In this document: in pieces, positions 54,519-62,561 of the stretch
How the letters are laid out: each line of letters opens with the position of its first letter
Numbering within the stretch: the first letter of the stretch is position 1
Made by a program: the position numbers and the translations under genes
Assembly (NCBI GenBank): GCA_946412245.1
Contig: CAMKGM010000014.1
Span: 1 to 62,561, forward strand
Length of the DNA stretch: 62,561 nt
Direction of reading: 5' to 3'
Origin: an uncultured Bacteroidales bacterium
GTDB lineage: Bacteria > Bacteroidota > Bacteroidia > Bacteroidales > Muribaculaceae
The notes under the pieces: generated by a model
The model's input: only the letters and a program-made list of their open reading frames with translations
Database searches by the model: none
Told to the model about the DNA's origin: nothing

Positions 54519-55772
54519 TTATTCAAACTTCATGGTCGATGCCGGCTTGATTGTAGATATGATGTGGCTTGGCGCCAATAAGGTCAAGTATGCCACGACA
54601 ACGATACCCACATTCAGCAGCAACAACGCGGGGATGCTGATTTCTATAGGCACGTACGGCATATTATACGCATCGGGATTCAGCTTCACAATATGTAAGT
54701 GCTGCTGTAACAATGCCAAACCTATACCTATGATATTGCCAAGCACAATAGCGCGCACAATGAGTTTCAATGTTAAGTAAATGAAAATGCGGCGCACATA
54801 ACCATTGCCGGCACCCAGGGCCTTGAGCAACCCGATGGTGCGAATGCGCTCCAATACAATCATGAGCATGGCCGAAATCAGCGTAAAGCCTGACACAATC
54901 ACCATCAGCACAATGATAATAACCACATTCATGTCGAGCATATCAAGCCAGGTGAAATAGGCCTGATTGCTCTGCTTCACCTCAGTCACGCGATGCAGGG
55001 TGTTGTAACCTCGGCTGTAAGTGGCCGCTGCTAAGGTGCCATATACTGCGTATGATGCCTTGCCTAACTCATCAGTGCTCGTCATGTTCACACCCACATA
55101 GTTGCCCATGTTGTCGCTCCAGCCGTTCACACTCTGCAAAGCGGCTATGTTGCCCACTATATTGTATTTGTCAAAGTTGTCAAAATCAGATGAATAGACA
55201 CCAACAATCACCGAGCGACGCACTTTCACTTTGTTGTCAATAAAATAGGTGAATACACGGTCGCCCACGTGCAACTGCAACTTGTCGGCGACAATGCGCG
55301 ACATCAAAATCTCGTTCACATTTGCCGTGTCGGAATACGACGGAACTCGGCCATCAACCAGGCAAGATTGCAGATAAGACCAGTCAAAGCCGTCATCAAC
55401 ACCTTGATATATTACTGCGTTAAAGTCACTTTCTGTTTTTAAGATTGCAGGTTTCTCTGCCATCAGGCTCATGCTATGAATCTGAGGCATTAGTGTTGAG
55501 TCGGCTAACAGTGAACTGAACACTTCTCTTCCGTCAACGGTTGAAATATTGTCGTCTATGCCCAGTGCCGCATTGGTTACCTTCAGATGCGGGTTCAGCG
55601 AATAGAGCTTATGCGTGATTTCTTTCTTGAATCCCATCACAATCACAATCGATAATATCATGATCACGATGGCTAGCACAATGCCCACTAAGGCTATAGT
55701 GATGCTGGGAGATCCTTTCTTGTGCGAATCACCCAGTTTCAGACGCTGTGCTATGAAAATTTCGTTTCTCAT
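54519..55772 (-). CDS. FtsX-like ABC transporter permease (LolC/LolE type)
   Basis: 417 residues. The first membrane segment (SITIALVGIVLAIVIMILSIVIVMGF, about 23-48) is followed by a periplasmic MacB-type domain of about 225 residues. Three C-terminal segments follow (VVIIIVLMVIVSGFTLISAMLMIVL; LIVRAIVLGNIIGIGLAL; IPALLLLNVGIVVVAYLTLL), giving the four-helix layout of LolC/LolE. The motif RIRTIGLLKALGAGN is the coupling helix region to the ATPase. It probably extracts lipoproteins from the inner membrane. No ATPase gene is adjacent. The leader is very short (8 nt from -7 box to ATG). Confidence 0.85.
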   Translation of the reverse strand: MRNEIFIAQRLKLGDSHKKGSPSITIALVGIVLAIVIMILSIVIVMGFKKEITHKLYSLNPHLKVTNAALGIDDNISTVDGREVFSSLLADSTLMPQIHSMSLMAEKPAILKTESDFNAVIYQGVDDGFDWSYLQSCLVDGRVPSYSDTANVNEILMSRIVADKLQLHVGDRVFTYFIDNKVKVRRSVIVGVYSSDFDNFDKYNIVGNIAALQSVNGWSDNMGNYVGVNMTSTDELGKASYAVYGTLAAATYSRGYNTLHRVTEVKQSNQAYFTWLDMLDMNVVIIIVLMVIVSGFTLISAMLMIVLERIRTIGLLKALGAGNGYVRRIFIYLTLKLIVRAIVLGNIIGIGLALLQQHLHIVKLNPDAYNMPYVPIEISIPALLLLNVGIVVVAYLTLLAPSHIISTIKPASTMKFE

Positions 55773-55780
55773 TTTCGCTA

Positions 55781-55788
55781 CAAAATTA
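55781..55788 (-). promoter_or_regulatory. -7 box for the FtsX-like permease gene
   Basis: TAATTTTG on the minus strand, only 8 nt before the ATG at 55772, so the leader is a few nt at most. Confidence 0.55.
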
Positions 55789-55830
55789 GCAAAAATTGCC
55801 TTAGGATTTCGCTATTTCAAGCAATAATAT

Positions 55831-55838
55831 TAATTTTG
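55831..55838 (+). promoter_or_regulatory. -7 box for the YIP1-like gene
   Basis: TAATTTTG, 16 nt before the ATG at 55855, divergent from the permease promoter. Confidence 0.55.
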
Positions 55839-55854
55839 CGAAAATTTTTCATGA

Positions 55855-56409
55855 ATGAGTATCGCTAAAAACATATTTATGGTCATCACTTCGCCCAAAT
55901 TGGGGTGGGAGGGTGTAAACGAGTCGGTAACCGCAACTGCCAGGGTCTTGTCTTCAGGGTTCTATCCGGTCTTGGCGATTCTTGCTATTGCCTCGTTTGT
56001 GCCTTACATTTACACACCCACCGACTGGCCATTGTCTAAACTGCTCATCCATGCCATTATTGAGTTCACCAGCTTCTTTGCCAGCTATTTTCTGATTAGC
56101 TATTTGCTTGGTGGTTTTTATCCGCGGTTGGTCAAGACACCGTCGGCGACCACACGACTCAATAATTTCATTATCTACAACCTCATTTATCTCGCGCTGC
56201 TGGAGATTTGCAACAATCTGCTCGATAACGCTTTCTCACCGCTCTATTTCATGCTCCTCTATGTGTGCGTCCTTGTCAATAAAGGTGCCATTCATTATCT
56301 GGGCATGAGCAATGATAAGAAACTCACCAAGTTTGTTCTCGTGGCATCGGCCTTACTGATTTTGCTACCCATCATCATTCGCTATCTGCTTGGTTTCATG
56401 ATGTCATGA
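55855..56409 (+). CDS. YIP1 family membrane protein
   Basis: 184 residues with about five membrane segments. The opening SIAKNIFMVITSPKLGWEGVNES is the usual start of Bacteroidetes YIP1-like proteins (a short amphipathic helix then SPxxxWexV). The hydrophobic stretches are at about 36-52, 66-86, 107-120, 130-146 and 160-180. The function is unknown; eukaryotic Yip1 proteins act in membrane traffic, which does not transfer to bacteria. The smpB gene follows after 28 nt, perhaps in one transcript. Confidence 0.75.
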   Translation: MSIAKNIFMVITSPKLGWEGVNESVTATARVLSSGFYPVLAILAIASFVPYIYTPTDWPLSKLLIHAIIEFTSFFASYFLISYLLGGFYPRLVKTPSATTRLNNFIIYNLIYLALLEICNNLLDNAFSPLYFMLLYVCVLVNKGAIHYLGMSNDKKLTKFVLVASALLILLPIIIRYLLGFMMS

Positions 56410-56437
56410 CACCCAATAACCAAACAATTGTAACACA

Positions 56438-56902
56438 ATGGCTTCCAATAAGAATACAAACAACATAAATATCAAAAACCGCCGCGCTACCTTCGACTAC
56501 CTCATTGAGGAGAAGTTCACGGCCGGCATGGTGCTAACTGGCACTGAAATCAAGTCTATCAGGCAAGGAAAAGCTGGATTGACCGATTGTTATTGCATGA
56601 TCGAAAACCGCGAGATTTGGCTTAAAAATATGTACATTGCCGAGTATTCGCTGGGTTCTTACAACAACCACGCAACACACCGTGACCGCAAACTGCTCCT
56701 CAACCGAAAAGAAATCAATAAATTGGCCAAAGCGCAGCAACAACCGGGTTACTCAATCATTCCCATTAGAGTGTTTCTGAACGAACGTGGATTGGCTAAG
56801 ATTGAGATTGCAATTGCGCGAGGTAAGCGTCAGTTCGACAAGCGTCAAGCCATCAAGGAACGTGAGGACAAACGCTCCATGTCACGCATGTTTAAACAGT
56901 AG
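56438..56902 (+). CDS. smpB: SsrA-binding protein SmpB
   Basis: 154 residues. The OB-like core has [56 protein letters not shown] and [16 protein letters not shown]. The C-terminal basic tail ([27 protein letters not shown]) enters the mRNA channel of stalled ribosomes. It is the partner of the tmRNA encoded at 34.2-34.5 kb. The KRxxxDKRxxxKER segment is fully conserved. Confidence 0.97.
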   Translation: MASNKNTNNINIKNRRATFDYLIEEKFTAGMVLTGTEIKSIRQGKAGLTDCYCMIENREIWLKNMYIAEYSLGSYNNHATHRDRKLLLNRKEINKLAKAQQQPGYSIIPIRVFLNERGLAKIEIAIARGKRQFDKRQAIKEREDKRSMSRMFKQ

Positions 56903-56946
56903 GGGAGTGCTACTCGCTCACCACTTGTCTACCCCAATTGCATGGA

Positions 56947-57900
56947 TTAGAATTGTGCCACAAATGACACTCCAACCGACTTATATTCAGGATTATACGA
57001 AGGCATTGCCGCAACTGTGGCCGACGCCTTTTTGTTGTTGATTTTCAGTAACTTACGCTCAAAGGGGAGTAGCCAATAGCCTATGCGTGCGCTCAAGATG
57101 CCTATGCCGGCTCCCATCACCACATCGTGCAACCAGTGTTTATTATTATACAAGCGTAGAAATGCGACAGCTGTAGCTGCGGCATAACCACCTAATCCAT
57201 AACCATTTCCGTACTCAATTCGCATCAGTTCGGCGCCGGTAAATGCCAGCGACACATGTCCCGATGGGAACGATTTGCGGTCGCTCATGTCGGGCCGACG
57301 TTCTTTAAAAACCAACTTAAAACCATAGCCCAAGGCAAGCATCGATGCATGCGAGGTTGCTGCCACCAGTAAGCGTTCGCGGGTATTATGTTTAGCCTTC
57401 ACGCCCGGAATGAAACCGAGTCCTAAATAGGCTGCAGACGGCAAGAATCGGAGATAATTGTCAATTTTACACGAGTGCGTTCCGCGCCAGTCATCCATGC
57501 AGTCTTTGACGGCTTTGTTCACACCGTTTTTTTCATTGATGGTTCCTAACAGTCCCAATCCTAAAAGTACACCGGGTGCTATGAGTTGCTTAAAACTGAA
57601 GCGCTCACATGGCATCGTGTCATTCATGGCCGGTGTGTCGCCAACTGTTGGCATTGACTCTGATTGTAGAGCCGCATCCGACAAATCAATCGGCTCAACT
57701 GCCTGAGAATTCAAAATTCCGGCTTCGTCTTGATATTGATAAGAAAATTCAGAAAAATTTGATTCTCGCAAGGTTGAGTCAATAGTCGTATTCGATTGTT
57801 GCCCATGTAATGAAATGGGGACAATGCTCATTGCGATAATAATTGCGAGACTTATGAGATGACGATAATATGCGATTTTCTTGAGGTTCATTCGGTGCAT
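56947..57900 (-). CDS. PAP2 family phosphatase
   Basis: 317 residues. The first 35 residues look like a signal or membrane anchor, followed by a 70-residue linker and then the PAP2 domain. The three motifs are KLVFKERRPD (KxxxxxxRP), FPSGHVSLAFTGA (PSGH) and YNNKHWLHDVVMGAGIG (SR-like to HxxxD, with YNNKH in place of the usual SR). Several hydrophobic helices surround them. In Bacteroidetes such enzymes dephosphorylate lipid A, undecaprenyl or phosphatidylglycerol phosphates; which is not visible. It has a full consensus promoter and converges with smpB. Confidence 0.87.
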   Translation of the reverse strand: MHRMNLKKIAYYRHLISLAIIIAMSIVPISLHGQQSNTTIDSTLRESNFSEFSYQYQDEAGILNSQAVEPIDLSDAALQSESMPTVGDTPAMNDTMPCERFSFKQLIAPGVLLGLGLLGTINEKNGVNKAVKDCMDDWRGTHSCKIDNYLRFLPSAAYLGLGFIPGVKAKHNTRERLLVAATSHASMLALGYGFKLVFKERRPDMSDRKSFPSGHVSLAFTGAELMRIEYGNGYGLGGYAAATAVAFLRLYNNKHWLHDVVMGAGIGILSARIGYWLLPFERKLLKINNKKASATVAAMPSYNPEYKSVGVSFVAQF

Positions 57901-57921
57901 ACGAAACTATTTATTGAGGAA

Positions 57922-57952
57922 CAAAATTAAACAATTAATTCTAAACGTCAAA
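57922..57952 (-). promoter_or_regulatory. Promoter of the PAP2 gene
   Basis: Minus strand TTTG (57952-57949), a 19-bp spacer and TAATTTTG (57929-57922): full consensus, 21 nt before the ATG at 57900. Confidence 0.7.
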
Positions 57953-58274
57953 ATTTAACTCTTCAATCCCACATTCAATACTGTAACTCAAATAAGTTGC
58001 CGTTCATTTCCGATTTTAATATAGAAAAAATCATAATTTATATTATGTTAAATACAAATAATGCAACAACACAAGTTGCTGAAGCATGCATCCCCAACTC
58101 GCGAGTTATAATCACAAATCCTCACTCCTTATTCTTCCCGTTTCAATTGAAATACTACTTTTGTGATTCACATTTCACATCCCTCCATTTTGATTTATAT
58201 TTGCCAATCAAACGCGCACATTGACATCCTTTCCATTTTACTTATCGCTTTATTTGCCCAATTAGACCCATCAC
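57953..58274. other. Non-coding region left of the second repeat array
   Basis: A/T-rich with no supported gene; a 75-codon frame at 57997-58224 has no signal or family features. TATATTTG at 58196-58203 fits a -7 box pointing toward the array and could start a short non-coding transcript, but the -33 is weak (TTTC). Confidence 0.45.
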
Positions 58275-58349
58275 CGAAAGTACACAAATATCATTCGAAA
58301 GTACACAATTTTTAATCGAAAGTACACAATCAAATTCTCGAAAGTACAC
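58275..58349 (+). repeat. Iteron-like array: four CGAAAGTACAC copies
   Basis: Exact copies at 58275-58285, 58296-58306, 58317-58327 and 58339-58349, spaced 21, 21 and 22 bp. The spacers differ. It is the same 11-bp unit as the array in the winged-helix gene at 32.7-32.8 kb, here outside any gene. GGCCTG (58381-58386) and CAGGCC (58414-58419) form an inverted repeat spanning 39 nt downstream. Confidence 0.93.
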
Positions 58350-58427
58350 AATTTAACTTTCAACGACACACCAACTTTAAGGCCTGAAAATTAGAAAGAT
58401 ATGCTCATTGTTGCAGGCCACTATACG

Positions 58428-58452
58428 ACGAGAGTACCATAAAATTTCCCAA
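58428..58452 (+). repeat. 25-nt motif shared with 32637-32661
   Basis: ACGAGAGTACC...TTTCCCAA, identical over 25 nt to the copy before the metallophosphoesterase gene. It begins 79 nt after the last repeat (80 nt at the other locus) and ends 104 nt before the next ATG (101 nt at the other). Confidence 0.88.
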
Positions 58453-58501
58453 TATCTGCTTTCCTGCTTTTCCCAATCTTTCCAATAAATTCAATTTAGA
58501 A

Positions 58502-58532
58502 TTGTTTATGACTAAAATTATGATTAACTTTG
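58502..58532 (+). promoter_or_regulatory. Promoter of the zinc-ribbon membrane protein gene
   Basis: TTG at 58502-58504, a 20-bp spacer and TAACTTTG at 58525-58532; the ATG at 58557 is 24 nt on. Confidence 0.65.
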
Positions 58533-58556
58533 CCTATTGACAAAATTCTTTTGATT

Positions 58557-59507
58557 ATGGAACAGCAAGTACAAATACAATGTCCTAACTGCCACACTAC
58601 ACTGATGGTGAAGAATCTCAATAACACGAGTGAGCGAGTAATAAACTGCCCCAAGTGTCAAACCCCGATTCAAGTGGTCTTCGGTGCTACTCAAGCTCCG
58701 ATTCCTCCTTACAATCCGCAAGGCAATATGCCTGTTGGTACACCACCGCCGCCTGCACCTATAACAGAACCTGCGGCACCCGCTAAGGGTAATGGCAATA
58801 AAACCCTGGTGATTGTTCTGCTTTCATTACTTGTTGCTGCGCTGGCCGGTGTGCTCATTTGGCTTCTTTTAATTAAGGATAAGGACAAAACAAGTTCAGA
58901 TTCTGAAACATCCTCATCGTCAGTTAAACAGTACGAAATGGCATCGGCATCAGTTGCGCCTGAAGCATCGGCCTCGGTTGTTGCACTTGACGACGAGATA
59001 CCCGAAATCTCTGCTAATGCCTCAGCCTCAGTGGCACCTGAAACTTACTCTAGAGATTATTCCCTCCCCTACCTCGGTAATTCCTCCTATGGCGTAGGGG
59101 AAAAACTATATAATCAGTTAAGAACGAGTAGCTTCGTAAATGTGTACAACGGCATTTCAGGCAGCGAATTCTCGTCAATTCGACACATGGACACTTCTAA
59201 TTCAAGCAACCAACTCAAGGTCGAGAACAGCGATGGCTATCGCTATCAGTTCTTCTTCATGGGTTCAAATAAAAACAATGGTCGCCTCACCGGCGTTGCC
59301 GTGAGCCGTGCATGTGCTAACCCCTCAAGTGAATGTCTTGATTTTGAGAACTATGTTGCCGGTAGTGGAAACTTTACCTGGGTGAGAGATGGCCTGTATC
59401 GTTCGTCAACCGGATGCTACGTATCGCCGGGCTACTCTAAAGGACGCTTCTACGTTTACTATTACTTGCCAAACGCTCCCGAAAAAGATCCGGCTCCGAG
59501 AAACTAA
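58557..59507 (+). CDS. Zinc-ribbon, single-membrane-span protein of unknown function
   Basis: 316 residues from the ATG at 58557, after the promoter. An N-terminal zinc ribbon CPNCHTTLMV...CPKCQTPIQVVF resembles MJ0042-type fingers. A Pro-rich linker (about 45-78) is followed by one membrane span (TLVIVLLSLLVAALAGVLIWLLLI). Then comes a Ser/Ala-rich stretch with ASASVAPE twice and the related ASASVVAL, and a 140-residue C-terminal domain with aromatic strands (YRYQFFFMGSN, GRFYVYYYLP). The finger is predicted cytoplasmic and the C-terminal domain outside. I recognise no family for the C-terminal domain. The upstream repeat array suggests regulation shared with the metallophosphoesterase. Confidence 0.75.
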   Translation: MEQQVQIQCPNCHTTLMVKNLNNTSERVINCPKCQTPIQVVFGATQAPIPPYNPQGNMPVGTPPPPAPITEPAAPAKGNGNKTLVIVLLSLLVAALAGVLIWLLLIKDKDKTSSDSETSSSSVKQYEMASASVAPEASASVVALDDEIPEISANASASVAPETYSRDYSLPYLGNSSYGVGEKLYNQLRTSSFVNVYNGISGSEFSSIRHMDTSNSSNQLKVENSDGYRYQFFFMGSNKNNGRLTGVAVSRACANPSSECLDFENYVAGSGNFTWVRDGLYRSSTGCYVSPGYSKGRFYVYYYLPNAPEKDPAPRN

Positions 59508-59510
59508 CAC

Positions 59511-60632
59511 ATGATTGACAGCAACACATTCTCACAATTACAACCCCTACCCTGCCCTCGTCCCAATAATCGACGACAGTGGGTGATTGCCGGACCATGC
59601 AGTGCCGAGAGCCGTGAGCAGGTCCTTGACACTGCACGGGCACTGAGCAGGATGGGTGTTGGCCTATTTCGTGCCGGTGTCTGGAAACCGCGCACCAGTC
59701 CCGACTCGTTTGCCGGTCATGGACGAATTGCACTCGCCTGGCTAATGGAAGCTGAACGGACCACGGGCTTAACGGCTTCAACCGAAGTTGCCACACCTGA
59801 GCACGTCGTTGACGCACTCAATGCCGGTCTGCGTTGGTTCTGGATTGGAGCAAGAACCACCGCCAACCCATTCGCAGTTCAAGCAATTGCCGATGCTCTT
59901 GCGCAGCATGGCACAAGCAACATAACGATTCTTGTAAAGAATCCCATAAACCCCGATTTGGAGTTATGGATTGGCGCGCTGCAGCGATTGTATAATGCCG
60001 GCATCAAACGTTTAGGTGCTATTCATCGCGGATTCAGCACCTTTGCCAGCAACCAATACCGTAATGACCCGCAGTGGCAAATTCCCATTGAGCTCAAACG
60101 GCGCATCCCGCCCTTGACTGTCTTCTGCGATCCCTCACACATGGGCGGACGCACCGAACTCATCGCTCCCCTATCCCAGCAAGCACTCGATATGGGCTTT
60201 GATGGACTCATGATTGAATGTCACTGCAATCCTGCTACTGCCCTGAGCGATAAAGAGCAACAAATTACTCCAACGGAGCTTCAGCGCATCCTCGAGTCGC
60301 TTGTCGTCCGCAATCATAACTTGGCAAGCGACAACCTGAGCGAGTTGCGACAGCAAATTGACCTGTGCGATGACCAACTCCTTGACATCATGAAGCGTCG
60401 TCTTGACTTGTGTTGCGCCATTGGCCGAATCAAGAAAGACAATAACATTTCAATCGTGCAAGCCAAGCGTTATGATGAGATTCTTAAGCAGCGCATTGAA
60501 CAGGCTACGCAGCTGCATCTTGACCCGCAGTTTGTCCAGTCGCTCATGCAATTGGTTCATCATGAGGCTGTCAGACTTCAACTCGATATCCTCAACAATT
60601 CTCATCACGACGACAATCCGAAAATGAACTGA
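59511..60632 (+). CDS. Bifunctional DAHP synthase / chorismate mutase
   Basis: 373 residues. The DAHP synthase (class I beta) covers about 25-265, with VIAGPCSAES, LFRAGVWKPRTSPDSFAG, STEVATPEHV, ILVKNPINPD, GAIHRGFSTF and VFCDPSHMGGR. The C-terminal AroQ-type chorismate mutase starts near residue 275 (LSELRQQIDLCDDQLLDIMKRRLDLCCAIGRIKKDNNI). In Bacteroidetes this order, with the mutase at the C terminus, joins the first step of the shikimate pathway with the branch to prephenate, and the mutase part may give feedback control. It begins 3 nt after the previous stop. Confidence 0.93.
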   Translation: MIDSNTFSQLQPLPCPRPNNRRQWVIAGPCSAESREQVLDTARALSRMGVGLFRAGVWKPRTSPDSFAGHGRIALAWLMEAERTTGLTASTEVATPEHVVDALNAGLRWFWIGARTTANPFAVQAIADALAQHGTSNITILVKNPINPDLELWIGALQRLYNAGIKRLGAIHRGFSTFASNQYRNDPQWQIPIELKRRIPPLTVFCDPSHMGGRTELIAPLSQQALDMGFDGLMIECHCNPATALSDKEQQITPTELQRILESLVVRNHNLASDNLSELRQQIDLCDDQLLDIMKRRLDLCCAIGRIKKDNNISIVQAKRYDEILKQRIEQATQLHLDPQFVQSLMQLVHHEAVRLQLDILNNSHHDDNPKMN

Positions 60633-60774
60633 TAATTTGACCTTTGGAACACATTTTCTTCTTTCCTCTTCGTTTTTCACTGTCTAAACACCATTTTGCT
60701 CCTTAAAAACTTGCCTAAATCGCACATTTTTCGCAACTTTGCACACTAATTTGTAAATTTCTATCGTAACAAAC

Positions 60775-61806
60775 ATGAAAATAACTGCTCAACAGCTTGC
60801 TGCTCTGGTGCATGGCACCGTGGAGGGCGACAACGAAGCTGTGATTGTTAACTACGCAAAAATCGAAGAAGCACAAGAAGGATGCCTAACCTTCCTTGCT
60901 AACCCCAAATACACTCACTACATTTACACAACTAAGGCAACTGCCGTGTTGGTGCGCAATGATTTTCAACCCGAGAAACCGGTCAACACCACCCTGATTC
61001 GTGTTGATGATCCCTATGCCACGCTTGCGCAACTGCTCAACTTTGTCAATGCCCAACGTCAAAGCAAAACCGGCATCGAATCACCTTCGTTCATTGCGCA
61101 AGGCGTTGAGATTCCTGATGATTGCTATGTGGGTGCCTTTGCCTACATTGGTAGTAATGTGAAATTAGGCAAGAATGTAAAGATTTATCCGCAAGTCTAT
61201 GTAGGCGACAATGTGCAACTGGGCGATGATGTTATCCTATACCCGGGAGTCAAGGTCTATCATGGATGCCAAATTGGCAACCGGTGCATAGTTCAAGCCG
61301 GTGCGGTGATTGGTGGCGATGGTTTCGGCTTCGCTCCCAAGCCCGACGGAACCTACGAGAAGATTGCCCAAGTGGGTATCGTCATTCTGGAAGATGATGT
61401 AGAGATTGGAGCTAATACAACCATCGACCGTGCCACTATGGGAGCTACCGTGGTCAAGCGTGGTGTGAAGCTCGACAACCTCATTCAAGTTGCACATAAT
61501 GTAGTGATTGGAGAAAATACCGTCATGGCTGCTCAAGTAGGCATTGCCGGTTCAACCAAGATTGGCAAGAATAACATGATTGGCGGTCAAGTGGGATTTG
61601 CCGGACACATTACCGTAGGCGATAACAACGGCATCGGAGCCCAAACGGGTGTACCTAATAGCATAGGTGACAACCAACGTCTGCTTGGAGCACCGGCAAT
61701 CAGCGCACTTGAGTTTGCACGTCAGCAGGTCTATCTCAAGCGACTTCCTGAAATTGCCGGCGATGTCAAGAAACTCAAGAAGATGTTGCAAGACATTGAT
61801 AAATAA
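60775..61806 (+). CDS. lpxD: UDP-3-O-acylglucosamine N-acyltransferase
   Basis: 343 residues. The N-terminal uridine-binding domain ([19 protein letters not shown]...[13 protein letters not shown]) is followed by a left-handed beta helix of hexapeptide repeats ([31 protein letters not shown]). The catalytic His lies in [14 protein letters not shown]. The C-terminal helix ends [11 protein letters not shown]. It adds the second 3-hydroxyacyl chain in lipid A synthesis. A degenerate -7 box (CAACTTTG near 60735) precedes it. lpxC follows 29 nt later, the usual Bacteroidetes order. Confidence 0.95.
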   Translation: MKITAQQLAALVHGTVEGDNEAVIVNYAKIEEAQEGCLTFLANPKYTHYIYTTKATAVLVRNDFQPEKPVNTTLIRVDDPYATLAQLLNFVNAQRQSKTGIESPSFIAQGVEIPDDCYVGAFAYIGSNVKLGKNVKIYPQVYVGDNVQLGDDVILYPGVKVYHGCQIGNRCIVQAGAVIGGDGFGFAPKPDGTYEKIAQVGIVILEDDVEIGANTTIDRATMGATVVKRGVKLDNLIQVAHNVVIGENTVMAAQVGIAGSTKIGKNNMIGGQVGFAGHITVGDNNGIGAQTGVPNSIGDNQRLLGAPAISALEFARQQVYLKRLPEIAGDVKKLKKMLQDIDK

Positions 61807-61835
61807 CAATTTGAATACTACTACTTAAACATAAA

Positions 61836-62561
61836 ATGAAACAATCTACTCTTAACGAAGCGTTTACCGTAAGTGGCAAAGGACTGCACACCGGTCTTGA
61901 TATCACTGCCACATTCAAACCTGCACCTGTCAATACTGGTTATGTGTTTAAACGCATTGATTTAGAAGGAGAACCCACTGTTGAAGCTCTGGCCGAAAAT
62001 GTCATTGAAACTCAACGAGGCACCGTCATTGCAAGCCGAACCAACAAGGAAGTGCGTGTCAGCACCATTGAGCACGCGTTGGCTGCACTGTATGCCATGG
62101 GCGTAGATAACTGCCTGATTGAGGTCAATGCCCCCGAGTTACCCATTTTGGACGGTAGTGCCATTGTCTATTGCAATCACATCACTGAGTGCGGACTCCA
62201 ACAACAGGACGCCGACAAGGAATACTACGTGGTGAAGCAGCGCATCAAGGTGGTTGACGAAAACTCCGGTTCTTCGCTCATCGTGTTGCCTGACGATGAC
62301 TTCTCAATTGACACCATGATTGAGTTTGACTCGCCCGTTCTCTCTAATCAATTCGCCTCGCTCACTGATATTTCACGCTTCAAAGATGAGATTGCCGCGA
62401 GTCGCACATTCGTCTTCGTGCGTGAAGTCATGCCCCTGCTGCAAATGGACCTTATCAAGGGCGGTGACCTTGACAATGCCATTGTCATCTACGACACCCA
62501 CATGGAACAGGCCGACCTCGATCGTCTTGCCGATGCCATGGGAGTTGCACACAAACCCGCC
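61836..62561 (+). CDS. lpxC: UDP-3-O-acyl-N-acetylglucosamine deacetylase, N-terminal part (cut by window end)
   Basis: 242 codons are visible, ending at the window edge in frame. It shows GKGLHTGLDITATFKPAP, the zinc-ligand motif STIEHALAALYAMGVDNCLIEVN, PILDGSAIVY, and the second-domain segments FKDEIAASRTFVFVREV and KGGDLDNAIVIYD. It removes the acetyl group in the committed step of lipid A synthesis. In Bacteroidetes lpxC is usually fused to fabZ; whether that holds here cannot be seen because the 3' part is missing. Confidence 0.95.
   Translation, partial: MKQSTLNEAFTVSGKGLHTGLDITATFKPAPVNTGYVFKRIDLEGEPTVEALAENVIETQRGTVIASRTNKEVRVSTIEHALAALYAMGVDNCLIEVNAPELPILDGSAIVYCNHITECGLQQQDADKEYYVVKQRIKVVDENSGSSLIVLPDDDFSIDTMIEFDSPVLSNQFASLTDISRFKDEIAASRTFVFVREVMPLLQMDLIKGGDLDNAIVIYDTHMEQADLDRLADAMGVAHKPA

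Noticed and set aside
57997-58224. 75-codon frame left of the second array
   Set aside because: A/T-rich composition, no promoter at its start, no recognisable protein pattern.
58275-58349. CRISPR array
   Set aside because: Repeats are 11 bp with about 10-bp spacers, far below CRISPR sizes; there are no cas genes and the same unit occurs within a gene at 32.7 kb.

Overview
This window is a stretch of core chromosome from a Bacteroidales bacterium, most likely a gut member of the Muribaculaceae or a close relative. The evidence is as follows. Promoters fit the Bacteroidetes pattern (TTTG, about 19 bp, TAnnTTTG). The tmRNA tag reads GENNYALAA. Bacteroidetes-only families are present (DUF4835/PorD-like, DUF5606, DUF4369, PepSY-like, long NusB, YbbR next to CoaE). 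Genes for BspA-like surface proteins carry C-terminal dockerin-type modules. The family-level placement is inference; the phylum-level placement is well supported.

Layout. Positions 1-1.5 kb hold the end of a dockerin-bearing protein and two related small lipoproteins. Positions 1.6-7.3 kb hold RNA-modification genes (trmN, a dus gene), an ABC-F ATPase and an M13 metallopeptidase. Positions 7.4-17.4 kb are a long co-directional housekeeping block: dnaN, a DnaQ-like exonuclease, coaBC, a PorD-like gene, recN, rlmB, nusB, yajC, ybbR, coaE and a DUF5606 gene. Next come an NlpC/P60 hydrolase, aroE-comEC (minus strand), an MCE/MlaD protein, dnaA, tRNA-Glu(CUC), lon (minus), groES-groEL, gpmI and a YitT-family protein.

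Positions 31.4-34.6 kb are the most unusual part. They hold a metallophosphoesterase gene, a small winged-helix gene whose 3' end is made of helically phased 11-bp repeats, about 1 kb of non-coding DNA, a 60-bp direct duplication of the tmRNA 3' end, and tmRNA itself. Positions 34.6-41.2 kb are a surface/secretion block: a DUF4369 lipoprotein, two BspA-like leucine-rich-repeat proteins with dockerin pairs, and a PepSY-like protein. Positions 41.3-51.4 kb hold nadE, tamB, a beta-barrel gene, tsaD and cinA. Positions 51.5-57.9 kb hold an unknown secreted protein, a LysE-type exporter, a nucleoside phosphorylase, an FtsX/LolE-like permease, a YIP1-like protein, smpB and a PAP2 phosphatase. The right end holds a second copy of the 11-bp repeat array, a zinc-ribbon membrane protein, a DAHP synthase-chorismate mutase fusion, lpxD and the start of lpxC.

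Main candidate for something new. Two loci about 26 kb apart and on opposite strands share one architecture: 4-5 copies of CGAAAGTACAC at 21-22 bp (once 32 bp) spacing, then a spaced inverted repeat of about 40 nt, then an identical 25-nt motif, then a promoter and a gene starting about 100 nt after the motif. One array lies inside the 3' end of the winged-helix gene. The reading frame through that array shifts while the DNA spacing is kept. I infer a DNA-binding regulator or initiator that carries its own iteron-like sites, with a second target upstream of the zinc-ribbon gene.
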